In this document: piece after piece, positions 59,054 through 64,000 of the stretch
How positions within the stretch are numbered: the first letter of the stretch is position 1
How the letters are laid out: each line of letters opens with the position of its first letter
Origin: Alteromonas aquimaris
GTDB lineage: Bacteria > Pseudomonadota > Gammaproteobacteria > Enterobacterales > Alteromonadaceae
DNA: 64,000 nt
Direction of reading: 5' to 3'
NCBI RefSeq assembly: GCF_026183695.1
Contig: NZ_JAPFRD010000010.1
Span: forward strand, 296,072 to 360,071
The notes under the pieces: generated by a model
Database searches by the model: none
Seen by the model: the letters and a program-made list of their open reading frames with translations, nothing else
Told to the model about the DNA's origin: nothing
Made by a program: the position numbers and the translations under genes

Positions 59054-59078
59054 ATGTATTGATCAATGAAAACAAATC

Positions 59079-59942
59079 TTAGTTAAATTTATAGCGATCG
59101 TACGCGAGCAACGCTTTGCGCCAAAGCGGCCCAGGCTTTCCATCTCCAATCAAATTATCATCAACGCTTACCACGGGCGCCACCTCTTTACTCGAGCTGG
59201 TTAGCCAAATTTCGTCAGCATTCATTAATTTTTCAGTTGAAATAGTTACTTCTTCAACTTGGATATTTTCATTAATTAAACTTTCGATGAGCAGCTTTCG
59301 AGTAATCCCCGGTAACAGCTGATTATCCAGCGGGGGGGTCCTTACAATACCCTGTTCTACAATAAACACGTTACTCGTTGTGGCTTCGGTTATTTCGTTT
59401 TGGTGGTTAAACAATATAGATTCGTGCTTACCATCTCGTTTTGCTTCCTGAAAATGCAAAACGTTCCCTAATAATGACGTTGACTTGATATGACAACGCT
59501 GCCAGCGCAAATCTTTCGCTAATGAAACATGTAACCCCTTAACTTCATCAGGGTGCGCCGACTGTGAAGGTGGTATCCGAAAAGCAAACGCGAATACCGT
59601 TGGCGTTAAATTCTCACTGTAGCCATGATTACGGGTCATTTCCATCCCCCGGCTAACATGAAGGTACACGCCAATGCTGGGCCCCAAATGCGCGCCATTT
59701 TTATCTAACAAAGACTGAATAACCCTCTGCCAGCTTTCACGATCAAAAGGATTCTCTATTTCCAATGCTCGTAACCCATTTTCCATGCGTTGCATATGAG
59801 CAGAAAAGCCCACTATTCGCCCGCCAAAGCTCGGTATAACCTCATAAATACCATCTCCAAATAAAAACCCTCTATCCATCGGGGATATTTTGGCTTCACT
59901 CAACGGCAAATACTGGTGGTTTAAAAATGCTATAGTCGTCAT
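59079..59942 (-). CDS. Class IV aminotransferase, D-amino acid transaminase type
   Basis: The 287-aa PLP enzyme belongs to fold type IV, with the D-amino acid aminotransferase-like start RGFLFGDGIYEVIPSFGGRIVGF, the Schiff-base lysine in CHIKSTSLLGNVLHFQEAKRDG, EITEATTSNVFIVEQGIVRTPPL and LLPGITRKLLIES. It may interconvert D-amino acids and 2-oxo acids. Class IV also includes branched-chain aminotransferases and aminodeoxychorismate lyases, so the substrate is not certain. It lies 12 bases after pxpC, likely in the same operon. Confidence 0.85.
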   Translation of the reverse strand: MTTIAFLNHQYLPLSEAKISPMDRGFLFGDGIYEVIPSFGGRIVGFSAHMQRMENGLRALEIENPFDRESWQRVIQSLLDKNGAHLGPSIGVYLHVSRGMEMTRNHGYSENLTPTVFAFAFRIPPSQSAHPDEVKGLHVSLAKDLRWQRCHIKSTSLLGNVLHFQEAKRDGKHESILFNHQNEITEATTSNVFIVEQGIVRTPPLDNQLLPGITRKLLIESLINENIQVEEVTISTEKLMNADEIWLTSSSKEVAPVVSVDDNLIGDGKPGPLWRKALLAYDRYKFN

Positions 59943-59954
59943 ATGATTTTTTTC

Positions 59955-60905
59955 TTATAAACTCTCTGTTAAATAGCGTACTCTTTTAGACCTAGCGAGC
60001 AGCCAGTTGGTTCGCGCATCATCCGCTGCGCGCTCTTGGAAACACACTACACCATCGACCGGGGTTTGCACTAATCGCGGTATATCATAAGGTGCAACAC
60101 AGCCTATTTTAGGGTATCCACCCAGGGTCTGGCGATCTCTTAGCATGATGATAGGCTGACCATCGGAAGGAAATTGAATAGCCCCAAAATTTATCCCTTC
60201 TGAACGCATATTGCTTATCTTAGAGGACACCGCTGGTCCTTGTAGACGGTACCCCATGCGATTAATATCTGAGGTGACTTTATAATCCGCAGAAAAAAAC
60301 CGTCTACGCGCTAACGGTAGAAACTCCTCAACCTGGTAACCCGGTATGACATCAATGGGTTTCATAGAATCGTAAGCAGGTATCAGCCAGGCGGGCACTT
60401 CTTTGCTCTCGATGCTACCTACTCTGATAGGAATAGTATCACCCGTCACCAGGGGTTTACCATTTCCGTGTAAGCCGCCTATGCCTTCTCGCATGACGGT
60501 GCACACGCTGCCCATTACATGTTTTAGCAGCCATTTTCCGCCCAAGGCGACATACATTTTTGCCGTCGGGCAGTCCGCAGAGATCACTACCTTATCTGCT
60601 GGCACCACCGCATGCGTTTTCCACGAAGAACACTCCTCTCCATTGATCACCACTTTTACTGCGGGGCCCGTGACCGCGATTGCCATTGAGGCGTTAACCG
60701 TAAACGCGAGTGATCCAATGCATTCAAGTGTTGGTTCGGACTCCTCATTGCCACACAACCAGTTAGCCCAAAAATAAGCCTCCTCATCCATTGGGCCAGC
60801 TTCAGAAAATCCCCGTTCCTGCCCGTAGAGTCGCCCCTTATCGACAATAATTGCACATAAACCGGGGTCATCAATGACAATTCCAATAGGCAATTTATTT
60901 GTCAC
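59955..60905 (-). CDS. pxpC: 5-oxoprolinase subunit C
   Basis: PxpC works with PxpA and PxpB to split 5-oxoproline to glutamate with ATP. The 316-aa protein is the AHS2/biotin-carboxyltransferase-like subunit: QERGFSEAGPMDEEAYFWANWLCGN and ADYKVTSDINRMGYRLQGP, then LRDRQTLGGYPKIGCV. I chose the GTG at 60905 (MTNKLPIGIVIDDPG), because GAGGAG precedes it; the frame is open to 60968. It overlaps the end of pxpB by 11 bases. Confidence 0.92.
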   Translation of the reverse strand: MTNKLPIGIVIDDPGLCAIIVDKGRLYGQERGFSEAGPMDEEAYFWANWLCGNEESEPTLECIGSLAFTVNASMAIAVTGPAVKVVINGEECSSWKTHAVVPADKVVISADCPTAKMYVALGGKWLLKHVMGSVCTVMREGIGGLHGNGKPLVTGDTIPIRVGSIESKEVPAWLIPAYDSMKPIDVIPGYQVEEFLPLARRRFFSADYKVTSDINRMGYRLQGPAVSSKISNMRSEGINFGAIQFPSDGQPIIMLRDRQTLGGYPKIGCVAPYDIPRLVQTPVDGVVCFQERAADDARTNWLLARSKRVRYLTESL

Positions 60906-61596
60906 TTGCAATCTCCTCAAACTGTTCCTGCGTGATCGCAAAAAAAGTAACGTGATCTCCCACGGCAAATTCAGGTAAATCTCCGGGATCGTTTAAATTA
61001 TGGTACCACGGGCAAAGGCCCAATAAATTCCATCCTCCTGGCGAACTAAAGGGATAAATAGCAGTTTGTCTTTCGGCAATTGCGACAGCGCCTTGCGGGA
61101 CTTTTTTACGAGGGGTGGCCAGTCGCGGGCAAATGAGTTCATCCGGTAACTCTCCCATATAAGCAAAACCTGGCGCGAACCCTACCGCAAATACCTGGAA
61201 AGTATGGGTGGTATGCAGGTCGATAATTTCTTCTCTTTCTAGCCCAGTATGATTTTTTATTTGTTCAAAATCATCCGTTTGGGGTGCACTATACCAAACA
61301 GGAATTTGGTGATGTGAGCTCTCTTCATGCATAGTCGTTTCGACTGCAAGTTCGGCAAGGTATCGGTAGACAAAGTGGCTATCAACCCTGAAACAATCGA
61401 AACATACCAGCAATGAATCGTACGCTGGAACTACCGATCTAATCCACTTAGGCTGAGCGGTGGTTATGGCGAGTAAATACTGCTGAACGCGTTGATTTGC
61501 CAGTAGTGGATCCCCGGAAAAATAGACAATCATGCCGTCAATCCCAGCATGCTCAATTTTTCTCACGTGTTTAAATAATTTCATTCCAACATTCAC
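60895..61596 (-). CDS. pxpB: 5-oxoprolinase subunit B
   Basis: The 233-aa protein is the AHS1 (KipI-like) subunit: GFAPGFAYMGELPDELICPRLATPRKKVPQGAVAIAERQTAIYPF and SSPGGWNLLG are its signatures. It forms a complex with PxpC. The frame begins at GTG 61596, sharing one base with the pxpA stop. ATG 61584 is an alternative start. The order pxpA-pxpB-pxpC is usual. Confidence 0.93.
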   Translation of the reverse strand: MNVGMKLFKHVRKIEHAGIDGMIVYFSGDPLLANQRVQQYLLAITTAQPKWIRSVVPAYDSLLVCFDCFRVDSHFVYRYLAELAVETTMHEESSHHQIPVWYSAPQTDDFEQIKNHTGLEREEIIDLHTTHTFQVFAVGFAPGFAYMGELPDELICPRLATPRKKVPQGAVAIAERQTAIYPFSSPGGWNLLGLCPWYHNLNDPGDLPEFAVGDHVTFFAITQEQFEEIASDK

Positions 61597-62342
61597 TAGA
61601 CAGCTGTGTCAGGATTGTCTATTAGATGACGCAGGGCTTGCGCCATCTTTATTGCATCGTGGGTGTCACCATGGACACAAAGCGTTTCAGCGTGCAGCAA
61701 CAGACTATTGCCACTCTCAGTAATAACACATCCTTCCTGTATAAGTTTTTTACTCTGTTGTAAGGCTTTCTCGAATGACAGAACCGCGTGTTTCTCACGA
61801 CGTGAAACCAGTGCACCCTGGTCGGTGTAGCAACGATCAGCAAAGGCTTCGAAACGTATAGTCACCCCTTTATCAAGCCCCTCCTTTTGAAATAAGTTGA
61901 AATCTGGGTGGGCTGGCATAACCAACTCTAAGTTAGCCCCTTTAAAATTGGCCACTGCATCCATGACCGCATGGCGGACTAAGGGTAACCTCAACATATC
62001 GTTGTAAAGCGCACCATGGGGTTTTACGAAAGAGATAGCGATTTCCTCACATACGGCCATACCATGCAACGCACTTATCTGATAGTGCAACATGGCAATT
62101 ATCTCCTCGGCGTTCATCGCCAAACTTCGTCTACCGAATCCCTGCAGATCAGGATACGCGGGGTGCGCGCCCACCTCCACATTGTGCAGTTTTGCTAGCC
62201 TTAGCGCCTGTTGTATCGCTAACGGGTCGCCAGCATGAAAACCGCAGGCTATATTTGCCTGGTCGATTATCGGCATAATTGCCTCCTCCACCGGCATTCT
62301 CCATGCACCAAAACTTTCACCCAAATCACAATTTAATTTCAT
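61596..62342 (-). CDS. pxpA: 5-oxoprolinase subunit A (LamB/YcsF family)
   Basis: The 248-aa protein begins MKLNCDLGESFGAWRMPVE and has IDQANIACGFHAGDPLAIQQ and VKPHGALYNDM, with family-typical Asp and His residues in a TIM-like barrel. It is the ATP-dependent 5-oxoprolinase subunit that acts with PxpB/C. It is the first gene of pxpABC-dat and is divergent from the CvfB-like gene, with about 57 bases between them, so a compact promoter region serves both. Confidence 0.94.
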   Translation of the reverse strand: MKLNCDLGESFGAWRMPVEEAIMPIIDQANIACGFHAGDPLAIQQALRLAKLHNVEVGAHPAYPDLQGFGRRSLAMNAEEIIAMLHYQISALHGMAVCEEIAISFVKPHGALYNDMLRLPLVRHAVMDAVANFKGANLELVMPAHPDFNLFQKEGLDKGVTIRFEAFADRCYTDQGALVSRREKHAVLSFEKALQQSKKLIQEGCVITESGNSLLLHAETLCVHGDTHDAIKMAQALRHLIDNPDTAV

Positions 62343-62408
62343 AAATGTTCAGCTTATCCCTACATTTAGTTATCATTGCATGCGTAATTCTATCCACATA
62401 TGGCCCTT

Positions 62409-63263
62409 ATGATAAACATTGGCAAGATGAATCGACTAACAGTTTCTGCTGAACTCCCCTTTGGCTTTCACCTTTCTACGCCCGAGGAAGCAGATCGTTT
62501 AGTTACATTGATGATTGAAGATGCACCCGCTAACATAAAACAAGGGGATGAAGTCGATGTGTTTGTTGGCACTGATGAACACGGCGAACTGATTGCTTTT
62601 CCCACCGCTCCCAGAGTGATGCTTGACGAAGCAGCTGTGCTTACGGCCGTTTCCGTGACTGACTTTGGTGCTTTTTTCGATTGGGGGCTTGCAAAAGATC
62701 TACTCGTAAAACCCCGTCAACAGGAATTCCCAATCCATCAGGGCATGCGTTGCCTAGTTCACGTTTACCTGGATGAGCAAACGGGCAGAATAATGGGTGC
62801 CACACGTCTTCACCCATTTTATCAGGAGCAGAACCATTACCTCAAAGAAGGTGATGAAGTGCGCTGTCAGGTTTATGCCAAGACCCCGCTTGGCTACAAG
62901 ATACTCATCAATCAGAACTGTCTGGGCTTAATTTTTCAAAGCGATGCTTTTAAGCCCTTGCAAATTGGCGATGAAACAGCGGGCTTTATTAAAACAATTC
63001 GCGAAGATGGTAAAATTGATGTGGCTTTACAACCCAAGTTGCACAAAGGTCGAGCGAGTTTAGAACAACAGATTCTTGATGATTTAGATGCCCATGGAGG
63101 CTTCTCAACAATAACCGACAAAAGCCCTGCTGATGATATCTATAAGCGGTTCAATGTGAGCAAGGGAGCCTATAAAAAGGCGCTTGGGTCGTTATATAAA
63201 CAACGCCGCATAACAATCAATCCAAACATGATAAAACTTAACCAGGAAACTGCGAAAAAATGA
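62409..63263 (+). CDS. CvfB-like S1 RNA-binding protein
   Basis: The product of about 284 aa has the CvfB/YitL layout: an N-terminal OB region, S1 domains (VSVTDFGAFFDWGLAKDLLVKPRQQEF and TAGFIKTIREDGKIDVAL), and a C-terminal winged helix (ILDDLDAHGGFSTITDKSPADDIYKRFNVSKGAYKKALGSLYK). CvfB-type proteins bind RNA and affect virulence or expression in Gram-positive bacteria; the role here is unknown. I favour ATG 62409 (MINIGKMNRLTV); an upstream ATG lies at 62400. It overlaps the next gene by four bases (ATGA). Confidence 0.88.
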   Translation: MINIGKMNRLTVSAELPFGFHLSTPEEADRLVTLMIEDAPANIKQGDEVDVFVGTDEHGELIAFPTAPRVMLDEAAVLTAVSVTDFGAFFDWGLAKDLLVKPRQQEFPIHQGMRCLVHVYLDEQTGRIMGATRLHPFYQEQNHYLKEGDEVRCQVYAKTPLGYKILINQNCLGLIFQSDAFKPLQIGDETAGFIKTIREDGKIDVALQPKLHKGRASLEQQILDDLDAHGGFSTITDKSPADDIYKRFNVSKGAYKKALGSLYKQRRITINPNMIKLNQETAKK

Positions 63264-63667
63264 GTACCATGCAAGCACAAGTTAAATGGGACAAAGATCT
63301 TACCTTTACCGGACAAACCGACTCAGGTTATAAAACGGTGATGGATGGCAGCGGACAAGCCGTGTCACCGATGGAGTCAGTATTGGTTGCTACAGGTGCA
63401 TGTTCAAGTATCGACGTCGTAGACATATTGAAAAAAGGACGTTTTGAAATCAATCACTGCGAATGTGAGCTACGCGCAGAACGTGCTGATTCACCGCCAA
63501 AAGTTTTCACGAAAATTCACGCACATTATAAGGTTGAAGGAACGGGCTTGACAGACAAGGCTGTGGCACGAGCTGTTGATTTGTCTGTTGAAAAATACTG
63601 TTCGGTAATGTTGATGCTGAAAGATGCAGTAAAAATCTCAACATCCTATGAAATTATCACCACTTAA
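63260..63667 (+). CDS. OsmC family protein (YhfA-like)
   Basis: The 135-aa protein matches the YhfA branch of the OsmC fold. The two redox cysteines lie in ATGACSSIDVVDILKK and EKYCSVMLMLKDAV, typical of peroxide-reactive OsmC/Ohr proteins, although YhfA itself is poorly characterised. It starts inside the stop of the CvfB-like gene (63260-63263, ATGA), so the two form one coupled unit. A hairpin follows. Confidence 0.88.
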   Translation: MSTMQAQVKWDKDLTFTGQTDSGYKTVMDGSGQAVSPMESVLVATGACSSIDVVDILKKGRFEINHCECELRAERADSPPKVFTKIHAHYKVEGTGLTDKAVARAVDLSVEKYCSVMLMLKDAVKISTSYEIITT

Positions 63668-63697
63668 CTAATTTGGTGATAAACACCATCATTTGGC

Positions 63698-63730
63698 GAA
63701 ATCAGCTATCTTTGTGTCTAAGCTGATTTC
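63698..63730 (+). terminator. Hairpin after the OsmC-family gene
   Basis: GAAATCAGCT (63698-63707) and AGCTGATTTC (63721-63730) pair perfectly over 10 bp with a 13-nt loop. No T run follows (CACCCCCC), so termination is uncertain. Confidence 0.45.
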
Positions 63731-63859
63731 CACCCCCCTTCTCGAATATACGTAACCCGTTGATTTAATATAGAAATATTAATAACTACATCTATGGCAC
63801 AGCGAATGCTATTTGGTGTTATTCATATTATATGACACTAAAACGTAAAGGTTACGTCC

Positions 63860-64000
63860 ATGGATAAGCCACTAACTAAGATAACTAAAGCAATTCTGTT
63901 TAGCGCCCTTTTCACCTCCCCCTTCCTTCTTACTGGTTGCGGTAATGCTGATGCCACCTTATCCGCTGAATCGGCAAAAGCTGAAGAGCAAAAAGTGCTG
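63860..64000 (+). CDS. Lipoprotein, 5' part cut by the window end
   Basis: An open frame from ATG 63860 runs to the last base (47 residues so far). It has a basic start (MDKPLTKITK), a hydrophobic stretch and the lipobox LLTGC with Cys27, then a low-complexity Ala/Glu/Ser region. It should be an inner- or outer-membrane lipoprotein, but the visible part is too short to assign a family. Confidence 0.7.
   Translation, partial: MDKPLTKITKAILFSALFTSPFLLTGCGNADATLSAESAKAEEQKVL

Overview
The window is an ordinary chromosomal stretch of a free-living marine-type gammaproteobacterium, most likely in the Alteromonadales (Alteromonadaceae-like). I base this on the dacA-ybeD-lipB-lipA block, a HexR-linked Entner-Doudoroff operon, aat-bpt-infA, etfBA facing ETF-QO, the ybfF/DUF2788/fldA/fur neighbourhood, H-NS, and two GAPDH forms. 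No taxon can be proved from the sequence alone. Coding density is high. There are no rRNA or tRNA genes, no CRISPR array, no prophage and no intact insertion sequence.

Layout. 1-2.6 kb: 3' end of dacA, then ybeD-lipB-lipA (cell wall and lipoate synthesis). 3-7.3 kb: a DUF885 lipoprotein, ansA coupled to a DUF2797 gene, and an orphan HigA-like antitoxin. 7.3-8.2 kb: a 0.93-kb gene-free gap with a perfect 22-bp dyad. 8.2-11.8 kb: a four-gene overlapping operon (zinc-ribbon membrane protein, YeaC, a large DUF349 protein, a 71-aa protein). 12-18 kb: an AGCS symporter, an M14 carboxypeptidase, an N-terminally extended GAPDH, a DUF2989 lipoprotein and msrB. 18-28.5 kb: gnd, glgX, glgB and malQ on the minus strand, with gapA and yeaD on the plus strand. 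28.5-37 kb: eda-glk-edd-pgl-zwf on the minus strand, divergent from hexR, followed by pykA. 37-44.6 kb: ydjA, doxX, a small unknown gene, sppA, sprT, yfbV, trxB, aat, bpt, infA. 44.7-45.05 kb: a frameshifted IS110-family transposase remnant. 45-49.5 kb: an RND pump and its adaptor. 49.7-53.3 kb: etfA-etfB facing ETF-QO. 53.4-59 kb: an H-NS-like protein, ybfF, a DUF2788 protein, fldA, a REP-like tandem array, a chemotaxis receptor and fur. 59-63.7 kb: dat, pxpC-pxpB-pxpA, a CvfB-like gene and an OsmC-family gene. The last 141 bases start a lipoprotein cut by the window end.

How it fits together. The central 20 kb is a carbon-metabolism island. Glycogen or maltodextrin breakdown (malQ, glgB, glgX) supplies hexose phosphates. 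Glk, Zwf, Pgl, Edd and Eda form the Entner-Doudoroff route, and Gnd opens the oxidative pentose phosphate branch. GapA and PykA complete lower glycolysis, and HexR is the expected KDPG-responsive regulator. A site matching the HexR consensus as I remember it lies between zwf and hexR, and weaker relatives lie before hexR, pykA and gapA. The etfBA/ETF-QO divergent region carries two strong dyads that look like operators of a catabolic regulator.

I did not find a convincing undescribed multi-gene system. The best leads are the paired dyads at the etf locus, the HexR-like site network, the decayed IS110 copy, the 22-bp dyad beside an orphan antitoxin, and the REP-like array with a chemoreceptor lying between fldA and fur.
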